DNA of 21,449 nucleotides from a virus, in the IMG/VR virus record IMGVR_UViG_3300046314_000160, positions 1-21,449 of that record; one strand, given 5' to 3'. The notes beneath the pieces are model-generated. The model was not told the origin of the DNA. It saw only the letters and a list, made by a program, of their open reading frames with translations, and searched no databases. The translations under genes and the position numbers were made by a program. Positions 8,481 through 15,896 of the stretch are shown here, one piece after another (position 1 is the first letter of the stretch; every line of letters begins with the position of its first letter).

Positions 8481-8803
8481 CAGACGCGCCCCTCTTTAGT
8501 GCGCCATGCGCGGTTGTCGCTATCATTTAGCCACTTTGAGACAAACTTGTCATCGCCCGCAGAATGGGCCGGGACCAACTGATCCCATGCGATTGCCTTT
8601 GGAATTGACGCGATCATATGCCAGTCGCCCTTCCAGTTATTCGCAGACATATTGCGCTGCGCCTTATTCACGTCTGCAATCGCGTCACAATGCGTGTCTG
8701 TCCGGGAGGTGATAGACCCATCATCGTTGCGGCGGGTCCAAACGTATTTACCCGCGCGAACATCCGCAGAATGAAGCGTCCAATCACCATCCCGAACAAT
8801 CAT
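8480..8803 (-). CDS. conserved small virion-region protein between capsid and neck genes
   Basis: A 107-residue protein of unknown function. The middle segment ITSRTDTHCDAIADVNKAQR followed by DWHMIASIPKAIAWDQL resembles a small conserved protein found next to the major capsid gene in many podovirus-type phages, where a TQD/TDxxxI-xxNK motif is followed by a helix and ends in WLNDxxNRAWRTxxGR. Here the C-terminus is WLNDSDNRAWRTKEGRV, a good match. The ATG has a GGAG site 8 bases upstream and lies 5 bases after the 54-residue gene. The stop shares one base with the adaptor start. A role in head completion or stabilisation is plausible from position but unproven. Confidence 0.7.
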   Translation of the reverse strand: MIVRDGDWTLHSADVRAGKYVWTRRNDDGSITSRTDTHCDAIADVNKAQRNMSANNWKGDWHMIASIPKAIAWDQLVPAHSAGDDKFVSKWLNDSDNRAWRTKEGRV

Positions 8804-8808
8804 AGAAA

Positions 8809-8973
8809 CTACTCCGTTTCGCTCGGCGCATGGGCCAAGATGCCCTTTCCCATGCCGTCAATCAACACATCTTTCGACACGTCAACAACGGCCCCGGCAT
8901 TGTGTCGCTCGCCGTTTTCATCCCAATAATCGCGCAGGATAACCGCTTTCACCGTGTTTTCTTCTTTAGCCAT
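8809..8973 (-). CDS. small conserved protein downstream of major capsid gene (54 residues)
   Basis: A 54-residue open frame (MAKEENTVKAVILRDYWDEN... ending LAHAPSETE). The ATG at 8973 is preceded by GGAGG with 5-base spacing, the strongest ribosome binding site in the window. The stop TAG at 8809-8811 lies 5 bases before the next gene. The sequence VILRDYWDENGERHNAGAVVDV resembles short beta-barrel proteins often found straight after phage capsid genes, which carry a xLxDxWDxxGxRHxxGxxVxV pattern. An in-frame ATG 15 bases upstream (8986-8988) would add 5 residues but has a poorer site. The function is unknown. A structural or decoration role is possible given the position. Confidence 0.8.
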   Translation of the reverse strand: MAKEENTVKAVILRDYWDENGERHNAGAVVDVSKDVLIDGMGKGILAHAPSETE

Positions 8974-8993
8974 GGGGGCCTCCATTAGATGAG

Positions 8994-9015
8994 GGGCGGG
9001 CCGTTAAGCCCGCCC
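8994..9015 (-). terminator. GC-rich stem-loop after the capsid gene (attenuator or mRNA-stabilising hairpin)
   Basis: A perfect 8-bp inverted repeat (GGGCGGGC / GCCCGCCC) with a 6-base loop lies 7 bases after the capsid stop codon. On the minus strand it is followed by CCTCATCTAATGG, with no U-run, so it does not qualify as a full intrinsic terminator. A partial-termination or 3'-end-protecting role that raises capsid mRNA relative to downstream genes is inferred from its position. Confidence 0.5.
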
Positions 9016-9022
9016 GGTTTCA

Positions 9023-10015
9023 TTAGCTAGCCGCAGTCATGCCGAACACGTCAGCAACCACGCCCAAGCCTTTTTCGTTCGACACTTTCAGCGCGCCCTC
9101 GCCAATGAGGACGAACTTGTTCGCATCGCCCGTGCGCGAAACCAACTTGTCCTCTTGGATTTTGTCCAGCCAGCCCCACTTGAGGAACTCAGGGTCAATG
9201 AAGAACACGTTGCGCGCCAAGGCCGCCGATCCGGACTGCACCACGTTTTCGTGGAACATGACCTTGCCGTGCGGGCCAAGATAGACATCGGCGGTCGCAA
9301 CCATCGTGTTCTCTTCGCCCTCTTTCGCCGCATAGCGGAAAGCCGCAACGTTGGCGTCGGACATGAACGTTGCGAAAACCGACTTGATATAAAGCGATCC
9401 AGAAACGTGCTTGAACTTAGCGCCGTTTTGCGCGCCCTGTTGCATCACACCGTCCATCAGCAGCTTAGTGAAAGCGCGTTGGGTGCCGTTGGTTGGGGCA
9501 GCAGTCAGGCCCGTGCCTGTGTTGTAGCCACCGTTTGCGCCAGTCGCGCCGCGCGATGCGTTGGACGCGATCCACGACGACATCGACGCGCTCTTGCGGG
9601 TTGCGCCCGCAACAGAGGCGTTTGGCGAAAGGATCGACCATTCCACATCGCGGCGAATTTCAACGCCCTTTTTGACCTTTTGGCGGCGGGTTTGTTCGTG
9701 CGAACCCGCATTGTCAACGCGGTCCTGCGTCCGCGAGATAATGCCTTCTTTGCGCAAGATTTGGGTGTAGTTACCCATGCGCACGGCTGGCGTAGTAGCA
9801 CCAAACGTATATTCATCGCCTTCCAACTGCGCGTTATCGCCCGGCGCAGCCAAGGAATCGGTTTCCCATTCAGGGTGGATGCCCGTGAAGGTTTCCTTTT
9901 CGATCATCGAATAAATCGGGGTGTCTTCCCGATCAATCATCGACACGACATTGTGCAGCGTTTCGCGGTTGCCCTTGGCGCTGGCAGACTGGAAGGTGTT
10001 TGCAATGGTAGCCAT
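9023..10015 (-). CDS. major capsid protein (DUF5309 / SU10-type, HK97 fold)
   Basis: A 330-residue protein. The N-terminus (MATIANTFQSASAKGNRETL) is followed by a DREDTPIYSMIEKETFTGIH segment and a GDEYTFGATTPAVRMGNYTQ E-loop-like region. Next comes ISRTQDRVDNAGSHEQTRRQ and a long helix with KKGVEIRRDVEWSILSP. The C-terminal part holds the A-domain-like strands (VYLGPHGKVMFHENVV, NVFFIDPEFLKW, KFVLIGEGALKVSNEKG). These features match the DUF5309/SU10 capsid family as I remember it. The length is normal for the family. The ATG has an AAGGA site about 9 bases upstream. It follows the scaffold gene by 24 bases and precedes a stem-loop, as expected for the most abundant virion protein. Confidence 0.88.
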   Translation of the reverse strand: MATIANTFQSASAKGNRETLHNVVSMIDREDTPIYSMIEKETFTGIHPEWETDSLAAPGDNAQLEGDEYTFGATTPAVRMGNYTQILRKEGIISRTQDRVDNAGSHEQTRRQKVKKGVEIRRDVEWSILSPNASVAGATRKSASMSSWIASNASRGATGANGGYNTGTGLTAAPTNGTQRAFTKLLMDGVMQQGAQNGAKFKHVSGSLYIKSVFATFMSDANVAAFRYAAKEGEENTMVATADVYLGPHGKVMFHENVVQSGSAALARNVFFIDPEFLKWGWLDKIQEDKLVSRTGDANKFVLIGEGALKVSNEKGLGVVADVFGMTAAS

Positions 10016-10039
10016 TATGCTACGTCCTTTTATGGGGGG

Positions 10040-10945
10040 TTAATCGAACTCAATCCGCAATGCGTCCTTCATGGACCCAGACCGGGCGAGCTTCTTCATA
10101 CCCTCAGCATTCCGATTCCCACCTTGAGCCTGACCGGGCCTGCGGGGGGAAACTTGCGGCGCGGCCTGAAGTTTGGCCTTTGCCGCATCGCGCGTTTTAA
10201 CCGCATCCATGCCGATCTTGGCATAGTGAGCCATGGCGAAAATTCGGTGATCAGTGACCTTCGAAAGTTCGTCATTGGAAAAGCCCATATCATTTGCGAC
10301 AGCCGCCGCATTTGAAAAGAACTTATCCCGGCCTTCCCTCGTGGCAATCGCGGGGAACCGATCTTGCAACATGCGGTTTTCTTCCGCCAATTGCGCCGCT
10401 TGGTTTTCCGCAGTGATCGCCGACTTGATTTGCTTGGGCTGTGAGCCGATCTCAACCAATGACTGGACCTGCGCCATAGCCGCCTGATGCTGCGCCAGTT
10501 GGCGCGTGTAGGCGTTAGGATCGCGCAGGGCCAAAGCATGATCGGGGGCTTCGGGCACAAGCTTAGTGAGGTGGTCAATAAACGCTTCGGTGATGCCTTC
10601 GATACGCTGAAGGTTCGCTTCCACCGCTTGACGGCTTGACGCCAGTTCTTGCGATTTCCGCGTGTAGTCGGCTTGACGTAGATTCCCTTGCAAAAGGTCG
10701 GAAACCTTGGCCGTGGTGCCGTCCGCCATCTTGACCACCGCATCAAGCGGGGCCTCAACTGCAGCGGCTTCACCGACATCGGCCTCTTGGGCCGCTTCTT
10801 CTGTCCCATCTTCGGTCGCAGCGGTTTCGGGGGCTTCTACGTTATCCTCTTCGGGGTCGTAGTAGTCCCACTCCCCTGTGGTATCGGGTGCTTGGGCGGT
10901 GACTTCTTCAGTCCCATCGTCTGGGTTGTTGATATCGTCTGTCAT
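10040..10945 (-). CDS. capsid scaffolding protein
   Basis: A 301-residue protein. It has a very acidic, disordered-looking N-terminus (residues 1-65, rich in Asp, Glu, Ala and Thr). The helical core carries the common motif SDLLQGNLRQADYTRKSQEL (about 82-101), followed by coiled-coil-like helices (ASSRQAVEANLQRIEGI, SAITAENQAAQLAEENRML). The C-terminus is basic (KKLARSGSMKDALRIEFD), fitting the capsid-binding hook of scaffolding proteins. The gene lies directly upstream of the capsid gene, the canonical position. The ATG has AAAGG 6 bases upstream. Scaffold would guide procapsid assembly and leave before packaging. No protease motif is seen. Confidence 0.83.
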   Translation of the reverse strand: MTDDINNPDDGTEEVTAQAPDTTGEWDYYDPEEDNVEAPETAATEDGTEEAAQEADVGEAAAVEAPLDAVVKMADGTTAKVSDLLQGNLRQADYTRKSQELASSRQAVEANLQRIEGITEAFIDHLTKLVPEAPDHALALRDPNAYTRQLAQHQAAMAQVQSLVEIGSQPKQIKSAITAENQAAQLAEENRMLQDRFPAIATREGRDKFFSNAAAVANDMGFSNDELSKVTDHRIFAMAHYAKIGMDAVKTRDAAKAKLQAAPQVSPRRPGQAQGGNRNAEGMKKLARSGSMKDALRIEFD

Positions 10946-10976
10946 AGTGCGCCTTTAGGCTTGGGGCGGTGCTGCA

Positions 10977-11204
10977 TTATGCAACCACCGCTTTTCGTTC
11001 GCGGTTGCTGCGAAGGAGATCCTTGCAATCGGAACGGAAAGAACGAACCGCCTGAATGCGCAGCTGGCACTCATGGCGGGCTAAGTCATTGGCGGCGTAA
11101 ACCATGCGCTCGATAGCCGATGCTTCGAGTTCATTCATGATTACGCTGAAAAGCGGGTTTGCAAGCATTTGCTCGGCGAGGGACATGCGGTCTTTGTCTG
11201 TCAT
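10977..11204 (-). CDS. small helical protein upstream of scaffold
   Basis: A 75-residue protein (MTDKDRMSLAEQMLANPLFS...) that is almost wholly helical. It includes MNELEASAIERMVYAAND and a basic C-terminal helix (QAVRSFRSDCKDLLRSNRE). The ATG at 11204 directly abuts the stop of the 280-residue gene, and GGTGG lies 5 bases upstream of the start. Similar short proteins with an N-terminal 'LAxxLLxNPLF' helix sit near portal, scaffold and capsid genes in other alphaproteobacterial phages, to my recollection. The function is unknown; involvement in head assembly is only suggested by position. Confidence 0.75.
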   Translation of the reverse strand: MTDKDRMSLAEQMLANPLFSVIMNELEASAIERMVYAANDLARHECQLRIQAVRSFRSDCKDLLRSNRERKAVVA

Positions 11205-12047
11205 TTAATCCACCAGCAGCAAAAGGGCCTCGAGATCGCGCTTGCGCCGCATTACACGACGGGCGGCTTCCACGGCCTGCATTTGTTCGGCAATATAGCG
11301 CGCAATTTCCGAATAGTCCACAGTCGGAACCGCAAGCCGCTGGGCGATACGCTGCACCGCGTCAATCTGTGGTGCAAACGCGGGCCAATCCATCAACCTA
11401 TCGCTGGCCTCGGATAGAATGTCATCGGCAACAGCTTCGCGCGCATCCTCTGACTTTGGCGCGGCGGCTTTGATCCGGTCGATGCTTTGCTCTAGCCATT
11501 CATCGGCTTTGTCGGCCCAGAATTTGCGCGCCGCCCCGGCTGACCTAAAAGCGTCATCGCCGCGACCGCCCGTTGCCGACGCGGCCCCAGATGCAATGCC
11601 CGCAAGCAGCGCATAGGCATAGGATACCGTCACTCCGCTTGCCGTGGCATTGGCCTCGCCAGACGCGGCCCCCGGCAATAGCGAGTAGGCCAGCGGCAAC
11701 GCCTGCCCCTGCGCTTGGGACGCCGCCTGCGCGGCCCCTGCAATGATCGAATAGCCGATGCCAACGGTTGCGCCGCTGGCCTGCGAAGACGCCGTTGCCG
11801 CGCCGGATATTATGCTTTCCGCATAGGATATGGTTGCGCCGTCGGCTGTCGCGTCAATAGCGCCGCCGCCAGATGCAGCGCCGGGAAGTAGTGACAGCGC
11901 ATACCCCAGACTTGCGCCGGGGGCTGTTGCGTCTACCGCCCCAGAGCCTTGAGATATGAATTCATAGCTGAACCATCCTTCATCAGTTGACAGCTTGTCA
12001 AACCAGCCTTCCGGGGCAATATCAGCACTGAAAACCCCGCCTGACAT
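11205..12047 (-). CDS. virion-region protein with five Ala/Gly-rich repeats and helical C-terminal domain
   Basis: A 280-residue protein with two parts. Residues about 36-156 hold five imperfect repeats of 22-26 residues with the pattern DATAxGAxISYAxSLLxGAAS (copies start near residues 36, 62, 88, 110 and 132). Residues about 165-280 are charged and helical (ARKFWADKADEWLEQSIDRI ... RRVMRRKRDLEALLLLVD). No enzyme motif is recognised. The ATG shares one base with the upstream stop and has GGAG 5 bases before it. The alternating small/hydrophobic pattern suggests short beta-strands packed as a solenoid or stacked hairpins, so a head-surface or appendage protein is a reasonable guess. It lies between portal and scaffold, with two other virion-like proteins. 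Confidence 0.8.
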   Translation of the reverse strand: MSGGVFSADIAPEGWFDKLSTDEGWFSYEFISQGSGAVDATAPGASLGYALSLLPGAASGGGAIDATADGATISYAESIISGAATASSQASGATVGIGYSIIAGAAQAASQAQGQALPLAYSLLPGAASGEANATASGVTVSYAYALLAGIASGAASATGGRGDDAFRSAGAARKFWADKADEWLEQSIDRIKAAAPKSEDAREAVADDILSEASDRLMDWPAFAPQIDAVQRIAQRLAVPTVDYSEIARYIAEQMQAVEAARRVMRRKRDLEALLLLVD

Positions 12048-13234
12048 TACCGCTCCGCTACCGATATTTCACCAGCAACAAAGGTTGCAGTTGGCGCGCT
12101 GGCAAGGACGCAATGCAGCAAGGCCGTGCCGTTATAAATTCTGATCCCCGGCGACCCGACAACCTTTTGCGCGGTCACGTTAACAATGGTTGTGCCGATT
12201 GTCGCAACATCGCGCGTCACCATCATGCTAACAGACCCCGTCGCCAATGAGGTGCCAAGCGTCACAGACTGGATCGAACGAACGCCACGATCCCCCGCCG
12301 CTAGGTTAAACCAAATCAGCGTTCCGTTAACAGGTGTTGCAGGGATTTGCGAACCGACAATTGCAGATAGCGTTGCCGTGCGACCAGCAACCCCGTCCGA
12401 ATTGGTATAGGAAACAGTAGTGTTGCTGATCACCGCCGCATTGGTCGCAGCCGCCGTAAACAGCATGGCGATATTGCAGCCCTCGCCGTTTGTGGTGCCG
12501 TTAATGTCGCGAGCGGGGAGCGTCGGCTGTGTGATCGCCTGCGCGGTAAGCGTTGTCACCACAAGACCACTATTCACCCAAAGCACATCAAACAAAAGGT
12601 GCGAGTGGTTAACTGATGCCGCCATTTGCAGTTCGGTGATAAAATTAGCCCCGGCTGCGGGGTTCTTAATCGGGATACACCCGAAGTCAGGCGATACCGT
12701 TCCGTCGGTGTTGCGGCCATTTAGGCCGGGTGTGCCGGGGTTCCATGCGCCCGGAAAGCCGCCATCCTTTGACGTGCAATACCAATAGCCAGCCGCATCG
12801 GGGGCGGTTGTGGATTTCATGAGGCCAACTGAAAAACCATTGTAAGCGCCAAGGCCCGCCGGGGGATATTCTGCCCCCTGCGCGTCACGGTGCGCCCATC
12901 GACCTTCCTCGTTGAAGATCATGTTTTCACCGGGCAACAAGGTGAACGCCATGAGTTCAATCGCGGTTGTCCCGTCAAAATGCTCTACAGTAACCGAACA
13001 AGACGCGCTTGCATGGTCATTGGTAATGTTGAGGTGCTTGACGTTGCGCTTCACCCCAGCGCCGGGGGATGGGACAACCGTCGTTGTTGCCGCTGTCGTG
13101 ATGTGTGGCGTGTTGACGGGATCGGGCACAGAAACAACCGTTCCGGCAATATCAACAACAGAGGCGTGTACCTCAATTTGAGCCGCTGCCGATGTGACAA
13201 TGCGAATGACTGACGTTTGGGATAGGATCAGCAT
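12047..13234 (-). CDS. beta-rich virion structural protein
   Basis: A 395-residue protein, rich in Thr, Val, Ala and Gly, predicted to be almost all beta. The N-terminal part (about 1-120) includes HITTAATTTVVPSPGAG, then KRNVKHLNITNDHAS and LLPGENMIFNEEGRWAHRDA. It resembles a domain of putative phage virion proteins that report 'ITTATTTTVVxSPxxxxxRNVKxLxIxN', as I recall. A Gly/Pro/Asn-rich loop region (AWNPGTPGLNGRNTDG, about 165-180) precedes a C-terminal beta half. No catalytic motif is seen. The ATG shares one base with the upstream stop and has AAGGA 10 bases upstream. Placement after the portal and the 139-residue protein suggests a head decoration or head-fibre protein. Confidence 0.78.
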   Translation of the reverse strand: MLILSQTSVIRIVTSAAAQIEVHASVVDIAGTVVSVPDPVNTPHITTAATTTVVPSPGAGVKRNVKHLNITNDHASASCSVTVEHFDGTTAIELMAFTLLPGENMIFNEEGRWAHRDAQGAEYPPAGLGAYNGFSVGLMKSTTAPDAAGYWYCTSKDGGFPGAWNPGTPGLNGRNTDGTVSPDFGCIPIKNPAAGANFITELQMAASVNHSHLLFDVLWVNSGLVVTTLTAQAITQPTLPARDINGTTNGEGCNIAMLFTAAATNAAVISNTTVSYTNSDGVAGRTATLSAIVGSQIPATPVNGTLIWFNLAAGDRGVRSIQSVTLGTSLATGSVSMMVTRDVATIGTTIVNVTAQKVVGSPGIRIYNGTALLHCVLASAPTATFVAGEISVAER

Positions 13235-13653
13235 TAGTTCTGCTTCCTTAGCGTCGAGGCCGTCAGCGTGAACGTGCCGACAGTGGTTGAAACATCAGCG
13301 CCGAAGTCAATCACCGCAATGATTTCATCAGCCGAAGCCGCGCCGCCCCGCGATTTGTAATAGACCGCCTTGCGCGCCGTGATCGTCGATGCCGCCCAAG
13401 TGGTGCCGCCGAGTGAAATATCAACTCGGTCGTTTGCCGTATCCACTGCGCCAACCGTCACCGTCACAGTGTTGCCGCCAGCCGTATAGCCCGCGCCGAC
13501 CACTTCGCTTGTGATGTCCGACCGCTTGGTGTGGGTGTCTTTGTTTTCGGTATACGCCGATGTTGTCAGCATAACCTTGAATGTGTCGGTGTCGTAGTCC
13601 ACCCCGCCGATTGCCTCGTCACGAAGCGCGCTGTTGAAAATCAAGGATGCCAT
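13234..13653 (-). CDS. conserved beta-sandwich virion protein (139 residues)
   Basis: A 139-residue protein with the signature of a common phage family of unknown function: an N-terminal strand, then YDTDTFKVMLTTSAYTENKD, DITSEVVGAGYTAGGNTV, ATITARKAVYYK-type strands (seen here as STITARKAVYYKSRGG) and a final IAVIDFGADVSTTVGTFTLT. It is compact and beta-rich, in line with a decoration or virion-surface protein. The start overlaps the portal stop by one base (TGATG), and its own stop overlaps the next start by one base. No function can be assigned beyond likely virion structure. Confidence 0.8.
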   Translation of the reverse strand: MASLIFNSALRDEAIGGVDYDTDTFKVMLTTSAYTENKDTHTKRSDITSEVVGAGYTAGGNTVTVTVGAVDTANDRVDISLGGTTWAASTITARKAVYYKSRGGAASADEIIAVIDFGADVSTTVGTFTLTASTLRKQN

Positions 13654-15896
13654 CAGTTCACCGCCGCGTCATAGGGTTCAAGTCCGATTATATCGCCGTT
13701 GCCATCGCGCACGATACGCTTGGGCCGTTGCGCGCCTTGCAGTTGATCACTCACCGCCCCGACCATCGCGGAAACCTGCTGCAAAACCTGCATCATCTCA
13801 TTGCCGCGCGCGTCAACGGGCGAGCCGTCCTCGCTTTGGGACATGCCAAGCTTGGTGAATTCAAGCCGCTGATTTGCCGCCAGTTCCTCGCGCTTAAACG
13901 CCAATTCCTGCGAAGCTAGCATAAGCTGCGTTTCGCGCTCCGCCTGCTTAACCGCAAGATCGGCTTCCATTTGCGCCGCCTCTTTCTGCGTGCTGGCCTG
14001 CATTTTCGCCTGTTCAAGCTGCATGGTGGATTGCAGCTTGGCCTGCTCGACCTGCATATTGGCCTGCATTTTCGCTTGCTCAATCTGCATGGTCGCTTGC
14101 ATTTTCTGCGCGTTTGGATCGGGCGCGTTCTTGGCCGCGTCCAGCTTGGCCTGCACTTCTTCGGGGTTCGGATCGGTGAAGAACATGCTTGGGTTTTTCA
14201 CGCCCGCCGCCTCGACCATCCGCACCGTCGCGTTGTAAACCTGATCAGGCTTCACAAATGGGTTATCAGGCCCAAACGCCATAATCATCTTTTCCTGCAT
14301 TGCCATGATTTGCTGCATCATCATCATGTCGCGCTCACGGGTGCCCGCGCCTAGGCCCGTGTTAACCGTGCAATCCATTTCAGAATTCCAGTCGCGCGGG
14401 TCAACCTGCACCCACTTGTTGCGAAGCCGAACCGTGCGCGGGATGTCTTGATGCCGAATAATCATGCGCAAAAGCCCACGGAACAGCCGCTTAAGCCCAT
14501 CCGCCGCCGTCTTAACCATCAGTTCAGTCTGCCCGATGCCAGCCTGTTCAATCATGGCTGACGCCTTGGCCGTCATGTTTTGTAGAGCATCAGGCGCAAG
14601 GCCAGCCGATGCGTCACTTACGCCCGTGCGGTCCTGCGCTTCCTTGTCCATGTATTCCATCATGGCGAAGGAATTGGATGCCACGAATGGAACCTGATTA
14701 AACCCAAGCGCCGCCCGAACGTCCACCCCTTGCCGAACACGGATAGGCAGGCCGAATTCAGGGTTCATCACCGCGTCCATATTGGATACAACGCCCTCTT
14801 GCACCGTCGGCTGTGGGTTGTTTTGCCAATAGATGTTATCGAGTGTTTGACGCAGCAGCACGGTTTTAACCCGCTGCAAATCCATCAGGTCGTCAGCGAG
14901 CGACACCGCTTCCCATTGGTGCGGTTGGCGCATCACGCAGATATCGGTGAATTGCACCTCATCGCATTCCTCGTCGGAAAGCAGGTGCCGCTCTGTCAGC
15001 CCGCCTGCAAAGCACATATGGTGCAATTCGGCAATGCCGTCGCCGTCCATGTCAATTCGAACAAAAAGGTCGTAGTAATCTACCTCGGAATTCGGCCCGG
15101 TTTCTTCCGCCTCGCGCGTGATATTATCGCGGCGAATGTCGCGTTCTGTGTCGTCCTCGTCAGCCGTTGGCAGATCGCGGATAAGCTCGAAGTCGTAGCC
15201 CATTGCGACAAGATCGCTCTTGCGCATGGTCGTCTTTTCGCCTGTCAGAATGCTATCGTCTAGCGTCACGGCGTCGGGGTGGATCAGGAACCGTTCGCGC
15301 GGAACCGCAGCAATGCGGGTTTTGCGGCTTGTGATTGCCCGCTTGATCTTGCAGTCATAGACGGTGACAACCTGCTGTTGCCCGCCCTCTTCAACCGTTT
15401 CTTGCCGCTCGGATCGCTCCACAACCTCAACGCCATCTTCACCGATCAGTTGCAAAACCGCGTCCTCGGTCAAGCCAGAGTGTGACGAAAATGCGGCAGT
15501 TTTCTTTTCCTCAAACCACCATTTGATCACGCCATTTCGGTGCAAAAGCGCGTCATGAATAGCGTCATAGATCGCGTTGCGGCCATCGGATTCAGGGATA
15601 ACAACGTAGTTGATGTAATCGGATGCCTGTTTAGCGGCTTCCTCGTCGCCCTCACCCACGGGCATGAATTCGACAACCTCGTCGGCATTCAAGATCGTGC
15701 GAACAATGGAAGGGAGCACCCGCTTAATATTCGCCCGAACATCGCGCGTCACCATGCTGGACTTGCCCTTGTCGCTAGGCGTGTCGGCCATAGTGCCTTG
15801 ATAGTATTCCGTCGCTCGGATGCGGTCTTTTGACTGGCTTTCCGCGTGGCGCTCGGCCTCACCCACCAAATTCGCAATGATCTTGATATCAGCCAT
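13653..15896 (-). CDS. portal protein (P22-type, with hendecad coiled-coil barrel)
   Basis: A 747-residue protein matching the P22-like portal family. It has an N-terminal helical segment (DRIRATEYYQGT), VTRDVRANIKRVLPSIVRTI with EVVEFMPVGEGDE (about 50-85), and a wing region ending in PHQWEAVSLADDLMDLQRVK (about 320-340). The RTGVSDASAGLAPDALQNMT motif (about 420-440), typical of this family, is followed by a stem/crown part. Residues about 596-650 form at least five tandem 11-residue repeats (QATMQIEQAKM, QANMQVEQAKL, QSTMQLEQAKM...), the hendecad pattern of a long helical barrel. The portal forms the dodecameric DNA gate at one capsid vertex. Its ATG shares one base with the terminase stop (TAATG), with AAGG 7 bases upstream. 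The length is normal for P22-type portals. Confidence 0.92.
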   Translation of the reverse strand: MADIKIIANLVGEAERHAESQSKDRIRATEYYQGTMADTPSDKGKSSMVTRDVRANIKRVLPSIVRTILNADEVVEFMPVGEGDEEAAKQASDYINYVVIPESDGRNAIYDAIHDALLHRNGVIKWWFEEKKTAAFSSHSGLTEDAVLQLIGEDGVEVVERSERQETVEEGGQQQVVTVYDCKIKRAITSRKTRIAAVPRERFLIHPDAVTLDDSILTGEKTTMRKSDLVAMGYDFELIRDLPTADEDDTERDIRRDNITREAEETGPNSEVDYYDLFVRIDMDGDGIAELHHMCFAGGLTERHLLSDEECDEVQFTDICVMRQPHQWEAVSLADDLMDLQRVKTVLLRQTLDNIYWQNNPQPTVQEGVVSNMDAVMNPEFGLPIRVRQGVDVRAALGFNQVPFVASNSFAMMEYMDKEAQDRTGVSDASAGLAPDALQNMTAKASAMIEQAGIGQTELMVKTAADGLKRLFRGLLRMIIRHQDIPRTVRLRNKWVQVDPRDWNSEMDCTVNTGLGAGTRERDMMMMQQIMAMQEKMIMAFGPDNPFVKPDQVYNATVRMVEAAGVKNPSMFFTDPNPEEVQAKLDAAKNAPDPNAQKMQATMQIEQAKMQANMQVEQAKLQSTMQLEQAKMQASTQKEAAQMEADLAVKQAERETQLMLASQELAFKREELAANQRLEFTKLGMSQSEDGSPVDARGNEMMQVLQQVSAMVGAVSDQLQGAQRPKRIVRDGNGDIIGLEPYDAAVN

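Noticed and set aside
9155-10315. 386-codon open frame on the + strand
   Set aside because: It lies antisense across the capsid and scaffold genes, which are well supported. Its composition is that of a shadow frame and it has no plausible start context.
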